Shown: positions 1 to 9,320 of the stretch, piece by piece | Position numbering within the stretch: the first letter of the stretch is position 1 | Layout: every line of letters starts with the position of its first letter | From: CAWAQA01 sp963784065 | Lineage (GTDB): Bacteria; Acidobacteriota; Vicinamibacteria; Vicinamibacterales; UBA2999 | Reading direction: 5' to 3' | Length of the DNA stretch: 64,000 nt | Assembly: GCA_963784065.1 (NCBI GenBank) | Contig: CAWAQA010000008.1 | Span: 124,001 to 188,000 of the forward strand | Notes under the pieces: generated by a model | Database searches by the model: none | Told to the model about the DNA's origin: nothing | The model's input: the letters and a program-made list of their open reading frames with translations, nothing else | Translations under genes and position numbers: made by a program

Positions 1-110
1 GGTGCGGCGGCCTCACCATGCGGCCGCTTGCGCCAGCCGGCTTCAGGCCGCATGCCATCGACGCCGAGTTCTTCGAAGAACTCGAGGTGGGCCTTGAGTT
101 GATCCTGCAT
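1..110 (-). CDS. N-terminus of an unidentified gene downstream of coaBC (possibly a family 4 uracil-DNA glycosylase)
   Basis: An ATG at 110-108 on the minus strand opens a frame that runs off the window edge. It starts 2 bp after the coaBC stop, so it is very probably co-transcribed. About 36 residues are visible, beginning MQDQLKAHLEFFEELGVDGM. That acidic helical start followed by a Trp/Arg segment resembles the N-terminal extension of family 4 uracil-DNA glycosylases, which often follow coaBC in related genomes. The catalytic part lies outside the window, so the name is a guess from context. Confidence 0.45.
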   Translation of the reverse strand, partial: MQDQLKAHLEFFEELGVDGMRPEAGWRKRPHGEAAA

Positions 111-112
111 GG

Positions 113-1336
113 TCAGGCGCGCGCGGACGTCGCCGTACGGCCGGCGAGCACCTGTTCGATCCGGTCGAGGATCGCGGCGGCGACCTGCGTCTTGCTCTGG
201 AGCGGGACCACCTGTTCACCGTCCTCGGCCACGATCGTGACGGCGTTGGTGTCGCCGTCGAAGCCGGCGCCGGGCTGGGAGACGTCGTTGGCCACGATCA
301 GGTCGGCGTTCTTGCGGCGCCGCTTCTCGCGCGCCTTCGCCACGGCGTCGCCGGTTTCCGCCGCAAAGCCGACGAGCAGCGGCGATGTGCCACCCCGCGA
401 CCGCCGCGCGCCGAGGTCTGCAAGGATGTCGCGCGTTCGCTGCAACACGAGCGTCATCGGCCCGTCCGACTTCGCGATCTTGCTCTCGGCAGACTGCGCC
501 GGCGTATAGTCGGCCACCGCGGCCGCCATCACCACGACATCGGCCCGTTCGGCCACGCGCATCACGGCCGCGTGCATGTCGGCCGCACTGCGAACGCGTA
601 CGACCTCGTCTGCCGCAGGCGGCTCGACGCCCGTGGGACCAGCCACGAGCGTGACGTGCGCTCCGCGGCGCCGCGCCTCCGCTGCGAGCGCGAACCCCAT
701 GCGACCGCTGGAGCGATTGCCGACGTATCGCACCGGGTCGATGTCTTCGTAGGTCGGGCCCGCCGTAACGACGACCCGCACGCCGCGCAGAAGGGAGCCG
801 GGCGGTGTCAGCACGGCGTCGGCCGCCGCCACGATCTCGGCCGGCTCGGCGAGGCGGCCCTTGCCGATCCATCCGCAGGCCAGGTATCCCTCGCCCGGCT
901 CGACGAAGCGCACGCCACGCCCGGCCAGCTCCTGCAGGTTCCGTTGCACCGCCGGATGCGCCAGCATGTTCGTGTTCATCGCCGGCGCCAGCAGCACCGG
1001 GGCCTTGGTGGCGAGGTACAGCGAGCTCAGGAAGTCGTCAGCGATCCCGTTGGCAAACTTGCCGATGACGTTGGCGGTACACGGCGCAACGACCAGCAGC
1101 GCGATGCCATCTGCAATCGCGATGTGCTCGATGTCGGCGTTCATCCCGGGTTTCCACTGTGACGTGATGACCGGACGCCGCGTGATGGCCTCGAACGTCA
1201 CCGGCCCGACGAACCGCGCCGCCGAACGCGTCATGACGGCGACCACATCGTGTCCGCGCTTCTGGAGGCCGCGGCACACTTCGACAGCCTTGTAGGCGCC
1301 GATGCCGCCGGACACTCCAAGAGCGATCAAGGGCAT
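113..1336 (-). CDS. coaBC: Bifunctional phosphopantothenoylcysteine decarboxylase / phosphopantothenate-cysteine ligase
   Basis: A 407-residue cytoplasmic enzyme for two consecutive steps of coenzyme A synthesis: CTP-dependent ligation of cysteine to phosphopantothenate, then FMN-dependent decarboxylation to phosphopantetheine. The CoaC half (residues 1-175) has the flavin motif GVSGGIGAYK, the catalytic His region EHIAIA, PAMNTNM and ACGWIGKGRL, the last matching the substrate clamp with the catalytic Cys. The CoaB half (about 185-400) has GPTYEDIDPVRYVGNRSSG and the Lys motif SKIAKSD. Length is normal and the frame is intact. The gene follows gmk and rpoZ on the same strand, a common bacterial arrangement, with a 127 bp spacer from rpoZ. 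Confidence 0.96.
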   Translation of the reverse strand: MPLIALGVSGGIGAYKAVEVCRGLQKRGHDVVAVMTRSAARFVGPVTFEAITRRPVITSQWKPGMNADIEHIAIADGIALLVVAPCTANVIGKFANGIADDFLSSLYLATKAPVLLAPAMNTNMLAHPAVQRNLQELAGRGVRFVEPGEGYLACGWIGKGRLAEPAEIVAAADAVLTPPGSLLRGVRVVVTAGPTYEDIDPVRYVGNRSSGRMGFALAAEARRRGAHVTLVAGPTGVEPPAADEVVRVRSAADMHAAVMRVAERADVVVMAAAVADYTPAQSAESKIAKSDGPMTLVLQRTRDILADLGARRSRGGTSPLLVGFAAETGDAVAKAREKRRRKNADLIVANDVSQPGAGFDGDTNAVTIVAEDGEQVVPLQSKTQVAAAILDRIEQVLAGRTATSARA

Positions 1337-1463
1337 GGATCAACTCCCAAAGGGCGGGCTACAGCCGGGCCCCTGCGACCTTCACATGCGGGGGGCGGAT
1401 TTCGCCGACCCGCGCGAGACCTAGAGGTGGGGTCCGGCCTCAACCGGCCCGCATGGCGAGCGG

Positions 1464-1637
1464 TCAGTCCTGCTCCTCGTCCAGTTTCACGACCTTGCGG
1501 CGAAGGACTTCGCGCTGTGCGATCGTGATCTTCTTCTCGCCCGACTCCCGCGGCACCGAGCCTGCGAGCAGTTGCCGGGCGCGCTGGCCCGCGAGGACGA
1601 CGAACTCGAATCGCTTCTCTTTCGGTGTTCTCTCCAC
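1464..1637 (-). CDS. rpoZ: RNA polymerase omega subunit
   Basis: A 57-codon gene with a GTG start at 1637-1635, preceded by AAAGG at suitable spacing. The product has the omega signature RFEFVVLAGQRARQL followed by KKITIAQREVLRRKV and an acidic end (KLDEEQD). Omega binds the beta-prime subunit and assists RNA polymerase assembly. The position between gmk and coaBC is where rpoZ sits in many bacteria, which supports the call. It is shorter than the E. coli protein (91 aa) but has the conserved core. An in-frame stop three codons upstream of the GTG fixes the start. Confidence 0.88.
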   Translation of the reverse strand: MERTPKEKRFEFVVLAGQRARQLLAGSVPRESGEKKITIAQREVLRRKVVKLDEEQD

Positions 1638-1706
1638 GTGTGCCTTTCAGGCGGCCTCGATTGATCCGCCTCTCCGTCTTCGCCAATGGTACGGAAACGT
1701 CCGCGT

Positions 1707-2363
1707 CTACGGCTTCGTCGGTTCCCGCTGAAACGTGCCGATGATCTGCTCCGCCGCCGGCCGCATCGTCTTGACGCGGCCGCGTTCCGCCAGCACGATC
1801 GCGCGCAACCGATCGACGGCCGTCTCCACCTCGTCGTTGACGACGAGGTACTGGTACTGGCTGAACTCGTCCACCTCGCGGCGCGCGACGTCGAGCCGCC
1901 GGCCGATCTGCTCTTCGCTGTCCTTGCTGCGGCCCCGCAGCCGCTGTTCGAGGACGGCTGACGACGGCGGCAGCACGAAGATGCCGATGGTCTCGATACC
2001 CCGGCTGCGGACCTGGCGCGCCCCCTGGACGTCGATCACGAGGACGACATCCTTCCCCGCTGCCAGGAAGCGCTCGGTGTCCACCGCGCCGGTCCCGTAA
2101 CAATTGCCAAAGACGTCGGCCCACTCGAGAAACTGGTTCTCGCGGACCATGCCTTCGAACAGGTCGCGGCTGATGAAATTATAGTCGACCCCGTCCTGCT
2201 CGCCGGCGCGGGCTGGCCGGGAGGTGTACGACCGGGACATGTAGAGATTGGGCACCAGCTGCACCAGCCGTTCGACCAGGGTGGTCTTACCCGTGCCGGA
2301 GGGCGCCGAGACGATGAACAGCAGGCCGCGCCGGCCGGCCGCCGCGTCCGGGCTATTCGACAT
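1707..2363 (-). CDS. gmk: Guanylate kinase
   Basis: A 218-residue kinase that converts GMP to GDP with ATP. The P-loop SAPSGTGKTT is at residues 19-28, followed by the GMP-binding region (SRSYTSRPARAGEQDGVDYNF). The family length is about 205 residues. The intact start overlaps the end of yicC by 11 bp, so the two are translationally linked. yicC-gmk-rpoZ-coaBC is a recurring gene order. About 69 bp separate it from rpoZ. Confidence 0.96.
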   Translation of the reverse strand: MSNSPDAAAGRRGLLFIVSAPSGTGKTTLVERLVQLVPNLYMSRSYTSRPARAGEQDGVDYNFISRDLFEGMVRENQFLEWADVFGNCYGTGAVDTERFLAAGKDVVLVIDVQGARQVRSRGIETIGIFVLPPSSAVLEQRLRGRSKDSEEQIGRRLDVARREVDEFSQYQYLVVNDEVETAVDRLRAIVLAERGRVKTMRPAAEQIIGTFQREPTKP

Positions 2364-3246
2364 TCTGCACCTGCTCCCGCATCTTCTCGAGCTCAGCTTT
2401 CGCGTTGATGATCAATTCCGAGACGCGCAGGCCGTCGGCCTTCGAGCCAATCGTGTTGATCTCGCGATTCATCTCCTGGAGCAGAAAATCGAGCTTCCGG
2501 CCGCACGGCTCGTCGCTCCCGGCCATGGCCGCCCAATGTGACAAGTGGGCCCGGAACCGCGTGACTTCCTCGCTGATATCGGACCTGGCGGCGGACCGGA
2601 CGATTTCCTGCGCGATCATGGCCTGGTCCACCGGCAGCTCCCGGCTGATCTCGGCGACGCGCTCGTGCAGACGCGACTCGACGTCCGCGCGCCCCTCGTC
2701 TGCGGCCAGTTCCAGCCGCCCGATGAGGTCGGACAGCAGATGGCGGCGCGCGTCGAGATCGGCGCCCAGGTGCTCGCCTTCGCGGACGCGCATGGCGTCC
2801 AGGTCGGCGAGCGCCTGCTCGACGGCCGCCTGGACGCTGACCGCGAGCTGGGCCTCAACGGCGGGGTCGGGCTCAGTCGGTCGATCTCTGACGGTAATGG
2901 CCTGGGGCAGCCGCAGGAGATCGCCTGGCGTCAACGCGCCGGCCACGAGGCCACGCTCGCGGGCCAGGTCGATCGCCGCGACGAGCGCGTTGGCGAAGTC
3001 CTCGTTCAGCTCGACCGTGGGCGTGGCGGCCACACGCTGCTGCAGCGAGATGGCCAGCTCCACGCGACCGCGCGCCAGCCGCTTCTGCAGGAGCGCGCGC
3101 ACGCGCGGCTCGAGGTCCGCGAGCGATTGCGGGATCCGGAGCTGCACGTCCAGAAACCGGTGGTTCACCGCGCGCACGGTCACCCCGATCGTCGCGCGGG
3201 CGTCCTCGTGCGTCAGCGACGCAAAGCCTGTCATCGACTTAATCAT
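2353..3246 (-). CDS. yicC: YicC-family endoribonuclease
   Basis: A 297-residue protein starting at MIKSMTGFASLTHED, the standard YicC opening. The longer in-frame extension to 3378 is proline- and glycine-rich, non-conserved, and overlaps the repeat-bearing spacer, so I reject it. The N-terminal YicC domain is residues 1-155. The C-terminal DUF1732 domain ends in the family signature EMNREINTIGSKAD and KMREQVQNVE. YicC/YloC proteins are endoribonucleases; the E. coli member acts on the small RNA RyhB. It overlaps gmk by 11 bp. Confidence 0.9.
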   Translation of the reverse strand: MIKSMTGFASLTHEDARATIGVTVRAVNHRFLDVQLRIPQSLADLEPRVRALLQKRLARGRVELAISLQQRVAATPTVELNEDFANALVAAIDLARERGLVAGALTPGDLLRLPQAITVRDRPTEPDPAVEAQLAVSVQAAVEQALADLDAMRVREGEHLGADLDARRHLLSDLIGRLELAADEGRADVESRLHERVAEISRELPVDQAMIAQEIVRSAARSDISEEVTRFRAHLSHWAAMAGSDEPCGRKLDFLLQEMNREINTIGSKADGLRVSELIINAKAELEKMREQVQNVE

Positions 3247-3344
3247 GGTGGCTAACGGGCTCTCCAGGCTGCCGGCTCCCGGCGGCGGGCCTGGCCCTGG
3301 CTTCGGCCTGGACGCGGCCGCGATCCTGGCCCGACGCCCAGTGC

Positions 3345-3372
3345 CACGCCCGGAGCCCGGAGTCCGGAGCCC
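3345..3372. repeat. Heptad repeat array (GGAGYCC type), 4 units
   Basis: Four uninterrupted 7-bp units: CACGCCC, GGAGCCC, GGAGTCC, GGAGCCC. They lie in the 128 bp spacer between the ABC exporter and yicC and end 2 bp from the exporter stop codon. The same unit family recurs at 34962-35095. The rest of the spacer (3247-3344) is GC-rich without an obvious gene. Confidence 0.8.
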
Positions 3373-3374
3373 GA

Positions 3375-5117
3375 TCACGTTTCTATCTCCGACGGTTCTT
3401 CCTGCAACTGCAGTTCGTAGAGTTTGGCATACGCGCCACCGCGAGCCAGCAGCTCGTCATGCGTCCCCGATTCGACGATCCGTCCCCGCTCGAGCACGAC
3501 GATCGCGTCCGCACGCCGCACCGTCGACAGCCGGTGCGCGATGACGAACGACGTCCGGTTCAGCATCAGCGTCGAGAGCGCGTCCTGCACGAGCATCTCC
3601 GACTCGGCATCGAGCGACGAGGTCGCCTCGTCGAGAATCAGGATCGGCGAATCCCGCAGGATGGCGCGCGCAATGGCCAGCCGCTGGCGCTGTCCGCCCG
3701 AGAGCCGCTGGCCGCGCTCGCCGATCATCGTGTCGTACCCGCGGTCGAGCCGCGTGATGAACTCGTGCGCGTGCGCCGCCCGCGCCGCGGCCTCGATCTC
3801 CGCGCGGCCCGCCCCGGGACGGCCGTACGCGATGTTGGCGCCGATGCGTGTCGTCGAACAGCACCGTTTCCTGCGTCACGATGCCGATCTGCGCGCGCAG
3901 CGACGCCAGCGTCACGTCCCGCACGTCGTGGCCGTCGATCAGGATGGCGCCGCCGGTCACGTCGTAGAACCGCGGAATCAGGTTGACGAGCGTGGTCTTG
4001 CCGGCGCCGCTGCGGCCGACGATCGCGAGCGTCTGGCCGGCGCCGACCGCGAAGCTGACGCCGCGGAGGGTGGCGGCTTCTGCTCCGCCGTACGCGAAAT
4101 GCACGTCCCGGAACTCGATGGCGCCGGCAAACGCCGGCAGCGCCGCGGCGCCGGCGCGCTCCTTCACCTCGCTGTGCGTGTCGAGCATCTCGAAGATGCG
4201 CTCCGCCGCGGCCATCGCCTGCTGAAGGTCGGAGTTGACCCGGCTCAGCTTCTTCGCCGGCCCGTACATCATGAACAGCGCCGCAATGAACGCCGTGAAC
4301 TCCCCCGTCGTCAGCCGGCCGGAGGTGATCTCCTGGCTGCCGTACCACAGCGCCGCCACGAATGCCACGCCGCCGATGAACTCCATCAGCGGCGGCAGCA
4401 CCGACAGCGACGCCCGTCACCTTCATGTTCGTGCGGTAGAAGTGATGCGAGCTCTGCTCGAACTTCGCCGTTTCGCGCGCCTCGGCTCCGAACGCCTTGA
4501 CGATGCGGTGGCCGGTGAACGCCTCCGCGCTGAGGTGCGACATCTGCTCGAGCGCTTCCTGGCTGCGCCGGGTCGTCCGCCGCACGCGCTGGCCGAGGCG
4601 AACGAGCGGATAGACGACGAGCGGGGCGCCGGTCAGGCACACCATCGCCAGCCGCGCATCGTAGTAGAAGAGGAGCGCCGCGAAGCCCAGCAGCGCCAGC
4701 GACTCGCGCGTCAGGTCGCCTATCGTTTCGGACACCGCGCGCTGCACCTGGCCGACGTCGTTGGTGATGCGCGACATCAGCCGTCCGCTGGTCTGCCGCG
4801 AGAAGAACGCCGCCGACTGGCCGAGGATGTGACGGAACAGCACGTTGCGCACGTCGCGCACCACGCGCTGGCCGACGTCGGTCATCAGGTAGCCGGACAG
4901 GTACGAGCCCGCGCCCTTGACGAGGTAAACGCCGAGGATGGCCATCGTGATCGGCAGCAGGTTCTGCCGGTTCGGCAGCACCTCGTCGAAGATCGGCTGG
5001 ATGAGCGACGGCGAGCGCGGCCGAGGCGGCGCCGTACAGCACCATGGCGGCCAACGCTGCGGCCAGCCGCGCGCGATGCGGGCGCGCGTATTCGAGCAGT
5101 CGGCGAAAGGCGTTCAC
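3375..5117 (-). CDS. MsbA-like ABC exporter (frame broken at three points)
   Basis: A homodimeric ABC-type exporter of about 580 residues, probably a lipid A or polysaccharide-lipid flippase. The likely start is GTG at 5117 (MNAFRRLLEYARPHRARL), forming a GTGA overlap with the stop of the upstream glycosyltransferase. The membrane domain contains the QTSGRLMSRITNDV coupling segment. The nucleotide-binding domain shows Walker A GRSGAGKTT, signature LSGGQRQRLAIARAI, Walker B ILILDEATSSLD and the switch His in IAHRLSTV. The coding frame changes near 5005, 4415 and 3850. All motifs survive across the breaks, so sequencing indels are more likely than a pseudogene. It sits between polysaccharide genes and yicC-gmk. 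Confidence 0.85.
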
Positions 5118-5825
5118 TCGCTGAACCGGTACCTCAGCAGCACCCATAGCGCGACCACGCCGTCGCGCCAGCCGATCTTCTTGCCCTCGTCGTACCCGCG
5201 CCCATCGTACGTGATGGGCACCTCGTAGACACGGTAGCCACGCTTGAAGATCTTGGCGGTCAGCTCGGGCTCGATGCCGAATCCGTCGGAATGCAGCGTC
5301 ATCGAGCGCAGGACCTCGGTCCGCATCACCTTGTAGCAGGTCTCCATGTCCGTCAGCATCGTGTTGTAGAGGATGTTGGTCAGGAGCGTCAGGACGCGGT
5401 TGCCCACGTAGTGCGTGAACAGGAACACGCGGTGGCGGCCGAGGAAGCGCGACCCGTAGACGACGTCGGCCCGGCCCTCGCAGATGAGCTCGATGAGCTC
5501 GGGAAACTCCTCCGGCGAGTATTCGAGGTCCGCGTCCTGGATGACCACGAGGTCGCCCGTGACCGCCTCGAAGCCGCGGCGGAGCGCCGCGCCCTTCCCC
5601 ATGTTGCGCGGCTGCAGCAGCAGCGTGAACCCGAACTCGGTCGCTGCAGCCTGGTCAGAATCTCGCGCGTGCCGTCCGTCGAGCAGTCGTCAACGACGAT
5701 GAGCTGCGTGCGCAGCGGCACTGCAGCACGCGCCGGATGATCTCCTCGATCGTGTCCTTCTCGTTGAACGCCGGCATCACGACCGACAGCAGCGGATCGG
5801 CCAGCACGCCGCGGAGGCGCGACAT
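5114..5825 (-). CDS. Family 2 glycosyltransferase (polyprenyl-phosphate sugar synthase type, two frame breaks)
   Basis: An approximately 235-residue GT-A enzyme resembling dolichyl- or polyprenyl-phosphate mannose/glucose synthases. It starts MSRLRGVLADPLLSVVMPAF at 5825, giving TGATG coupling with galE. The N-terminal nucleotide-binding strand is SVVMPAFNEKDTIEEII, then IVVDDCSTDGT, the DxD motif VVIQDADLEY, and a C-terminal GYRVYEVPITYDGR. The frame changes near 5722 and 5645. It probably makes a lipid-linked monosaccharide donor for the polysaccharide encoded across this region. Confidence 0.82.
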
Positions 5826-6818
5826 CAGCGCGCGGGCCCGGCGAAGCCGCCGGGATGCGTGGAATGCCATCGCCAGGCGTCTGCGACGATCGTGTCGAGC
5901 GCAGGCCGTGCCGGCACCCAGCCCAGCTCCTCGCGAATCCGTTCGGCGGAGGCATACAGCACGGCCGGATCGCCCGGCCGGCGCGGCGCCGATCGCCACA
6001 GGACCGGCCTGCCGGTGACGCGCTCGACGGCGGCGATGACGTCGCGCACCGACGACGGCTGCTCCGTCCCCACGTTGTAGGTCGCCGACGCGCCACCCTG
6101 TTCGAGCCGCGCCAGCGCGCGGACGTGCGCGTCGGCGAGATCGGTCACGTGGATGTAGTCGCGCAGGCACGTGCCATCAGGCGTCGGATAGTCCTCGCCG
6201 AAGATGTCGAATCGGCGTGCCCGCGGACACCGCCTCGAACGCACGCGGAATGACGTGCACCTCCGGGGAATGATCCTCGCCGAGCTCGCCGTCGGGGTCG
6301 GCGCCGGCAGCGTTGAAGTAGCGGAGGCGGATCGACCGGATGCCGTAAGCCCGCTCGAAGTGCGGCAGCGCGTGCTCGATGGCGAGCTTCGTCTGTCCGT
6401 AGGCGTTGATCGGGGCGGTCGGGTGCGTTTCGCGCAACGGGGTCTCCACCGGCTCCCCGTATACGGCGCACGTGGACGAGAACACGAAGTGCCGGCAGCC
6501 TTCCGCCGCCATCGCCTCGAGCGTCCCCAGTGTTCCCGTCACGTTGTTGCGGTAGTAGCCGGCGGGATCGCGCACCGATTCGGCCACCGCCAGCCACGCT
6601 GCGAAGTGCATGACCGCGGTCGCGCCGCTCTCCCGGATGGCTCGCCGCACGGCGTCGACGTCGCCGATGTCGCCCTCGATGAGCGGCGCACCGAGCGCCG
6701 CCTCGCGGTGGCCGGCCGACAGGTTGTCGTAGATGACGACCCGATGCCCGGCCTGCCGAAGCGCCTTGGCCGTGTGGCTGCCGATGTAGCCGGCGCCGCC
6801 GGTGACGAGGACGGTCGT
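5825..6818 (-). CDS. galE: UDP-glucose 4-epimerase (one frame break, start unclear)
   Basis: An extended short-chain dehydrogenase that interconverts UDP-glucose and UDP-galactose using bound NAD. It shows the Rossmann motif VLVTGGAGYIGSH, the NAD segment NLSAGH, the catalytic Ser/Tyr/Lys set (FSSTCAVYG, then YGQTKLAIE) and the C-terminal DGTCLRDYIHVTDLADAH. The frame changes near 6210. No ATG, GTG or TTG sits in frame between the ugd stop and VLVTGG. The best candidate is an ACG at 6818 where ATG would be expected, so either a base error or a rare start. It directly follows ugd and overlaps the next glycosyltransferase by 1 bp. Confidence 0.88.
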
Positions 6819-6823
6819 CGCGG

Positions 6824-8123
6824 CTAGTGTCGGCCAATGGAGTAGTAGGTGAACCCATTCTGTTTCATCTGTTCCGGCGTGAACAGATTGCGGCCGTCGA
6901 AGACGACGGGCGAGCGCATCAGCTTGCGCATGCGGGCGAAGTCGGGACGGCGGAACTCGTTCCATTCCGTGACGATCGCCAGGCAGTCGGCGCCCTTCAG
7001 CGCGTCGTAGTTCTTCGTCGCGAACGTCACCTTCGTCGCCGAAGATCCCCTTGGCGACCTTCGTCGCCTCGGGGTCGTAGGCCTGGACGATGGCCCCTGC
7101 CGACAGCAGCGCCTCGATGAGCGGAATCGACGGCGCCTCGCGCATGTCGTCGGTCCTCGGCTTGAACGCGAGTCCCCACACGGCGACGGTCTTACCCTTC
7201 AGCCCGCCGAAATGCGTCTTCATCTTGGTGAAGAGCCGTGTCTTCTGGAACTTGTTGACCTCCTCGACCGCCTGCAGCACCCGGAAGTCGTATTTCTGCT
7301 CGGAGGCGAAGTGGATCATCGCCTTCACGTCCTTCGGAAAGCAGCTGCCGCCGTACCCCACGCCGGGAAACAGGAAGGACGTCCCGATCCGCCGATCCGC
7401 GCCGATCGCGCGGCGCACCTGGTCGATGTCGGCGCCGACCAGCTCGCACACGTTCGCGACCTCGTTCATGAAGGAGATGCGCGTGGCGAGCATCGCGTTG
7501 GCCGCGTACTTGGTCAGCTCGGCGCTGGCGCAGTCCATCACCATGATCGGCGCGCCGGTGCGCGTGAACGGCGCGTAGAGCTCCAGCATCAGCTCGGTCG
7601 CACGCGGATCCTCGGCGCCGATGACCACGCGGTCCGGCTTCATGAAGTCCTCGATGGCGGCGCCCTGCTTGAGAAATTCCGGGTTGCTGACGACGCTGAA
7701 CGGGTGCGTCGTCTCACGGCGGATCACCTCGCGAACCTTGGCGGCGGTGCCGACAGGGACCGTGCTCTTGTCGACGATGACTTTGTAGCCGTTCATGGCG
7801 GCCGCAATGTCCCGCGCGACCCCGAGGACGTGCTGAAGATCGGCCGAACCGTCTTCTCCCTGGGGCGTCCCGACGGCGATGAAAATGATGGCGGAGTCGC
7901 GAACGGCCTTGGTCAGCGTCGTCGTGAAGGCGAGGCGGTTCTCCTGACGATTGCGCCTGACCAGCTCCTCGAGCCCGGGCTCGTAAATCGGCATCTTGCC
8001 CCGGGTGAGCGTGCGGATCTTCGCCGCATCCTTGTCAACGCAGATAACGTCGTTGCCACTCTCCGCAAAGCACGCGCCGGCCACCAGCCCCACGTATCCT
8101 GTCCCGATAACGGCGATCTTCAT
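6824..8123 (-). CDS. ugd: UDP-glucose 6-dehydrogenase (one frame break)
   Basis: Oxidises UDP-glucose to UDP-glucuronate with NAD. The N-terminal Rossmann motif is IAVIGTGYVGLV. The catalytic Cys sits in GVGYGGSCFPKDVK near residue 260, and the C-terminal domain has GLAFKPRTDDMREAPS. The frame changes near 7035, after GIFGDE, and continues into TFATKNYDALKGADCLAIVT, ending GFTYYSIGRH. The expected length (about 432 aa) is met once joined. It is the first gene of the minus-strand sugar operon. Its product is the substrate of the decarboxylase at 15163, linking the two strands of the locus. Confidence 0.92.
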
Positions 8124-8157
8124 TCGTGTCTCGTGGTCCCTCCCGGACCGCTGACGC

Positions 8158-8163
8158 TATCAT
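8158..8163 (+). promoter_or_regulatory. Candidate -10 box (TATCAT) for the polysaccharide operon
   Basis: TATCAT lies 10 bp before the ATG at 8174 in the 50 bp divergent spacer between ugd and the first plus-strand glycosyltransferase. No Shine-Dalgarno motif is visible. It fits the leaderless pattern seen elsewhere in the window, but the spacing is at the long end. Confidence 0.35.
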
Positions 8164-8173
8164 AACGGCTCAC

Positions 8174-9320
8174 ATGCGCATCCTCGTCGATTACCGGCCC
8201 GCCCTCCGGGAGCGCACCGGCGTCGGCGAGTACATCCACCAGCTCGTTCGCGCGTACGCCGCCGGCGGGCAGGACGAGGTGGCGGTCCTGACGAGCTCCT
8301 GGAAGGACCGCCCGGCCCCCGGCCTCGCCGCGGAACTGAACGCCCAGGTCATCGATCGCCGGGTTCCGGTGCGCGTGCTGAACTACGCCTGGCACCGGCT
8401 CGAATGGCCGCCGGTGGAAGCACTTGCGGGCGGTGTCGACGTCGTCCATGCGGCGCATCCGCTGCTCATCCCCGCGCGCAGCGCGGCGCAGGTCATCACC
8501 ATTCACGACCTCTTTTTCCTCTCAGCGCCGGAACGCACGCGTGCGCGAAATACGGCGTGATTACGTGCCCCTCGCCGCCCTCCATGCACGCCGGGCGGAC
8601 GCGGTGATCACGTCCACCGAGCACGGGAAGCGCCTCGTTGCCGAGCGCCTCGCCGTGCCCCCCGACAGGATTTACGTGTGCTCGCCCGGGGCCCCGGCCT
8701 GGGACCAGCTGGGACGCGAGCCGAAGGTACCCGCCGGCCAGGACATCCTCTTCCTGGGTACGCTGGAGCCGCGCAAGAACATCGGCGCGCTCCTGGACGC
8801 GTACGAGACGCTGCTCCAGCGTTATCCCGGCGCGCCTCGCCTCGTCATCGCCGGGCGCGCCACCGAGGATGCCGGAGGGTGGCTGCAGCGGATGGCCAGG
8901 ACGCCGCTGGCCGGCCGGGTGACGCACCTCGGCTACGTCTCGCAGGAGCAGCGCGAGCAGCTCTACGCGGCGGCACGCATGCTGGTCCTGCCCTCGCTCG
9001 ACGAGGGGTTCGGTCTACCGGCGCTCGAAGCCATGTCCGCAGGGATCCCGGTGGTCGTGTCGAATCGCGGGTCCCTGCCCGAGGTCGTCGGCAGCGCAGG
9101 CACGTTCGTCGAGCCCGCGGACGTTGCCGGCCTGGCCGCCGCGATGGAGCGCCTGGCGACCGATGACACGCTGGCGTTCGAGCAGGCGCGCGCGGGCCTG
9201 GCGCGGGCGCGTGAGTTCACGTGGCCACGCGCCGCCGCGGCGCTGCGGCAGGCGTATGTGGACGCGATCGCGCGACGGCGGGAGCGCGACGGAAGAACCG
9301 CGCCGAGGCGCGCACGATGA
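8174..9320 (+). CDS. Family 4 glycosyltransferase (one frame break)
   Basis: A GT-B enzyme of about 380 residues. The start chosen is MRILVDYRPALRERTGVGEY at 8174; the upstream in-frame ATG gives a non-conserved tail. The N-terminal domain carries the glycine-rich acceptor loop (RTGVGEYIHQL). The C-terminal nucleotide-sugar domain has LFLGTLEPRKNIGALLDAY and the EX7E-type segment PSLDEGFGLPALEAMSAG. The frame changes near 8540. The stop overlaps the next gene in an ATGA. It is the first gene of a run of glycosyltransferases. Donor and acceptor cannot be read from the sequence. Confidence 0.85.

Noticed and set aside
2353..3378. Longer YicC start at 3378
   Set aside because: The extra 44 residues are Pro/Gly/Arg-rich and lie in a repeat-bearing spacer. 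MIKSMTGFA is the conserved start.
6177..8123. A 648-codon open frame joining UDP-glucose dehydrogenase and epimerase sequence on the minus strand
   Set aside because: The middle (after GIFGDE) is non-homologous frame noise, and the true Ugd end and GalE start lie in other frames. It is a product of two indels, not a natural fusion enzyme.
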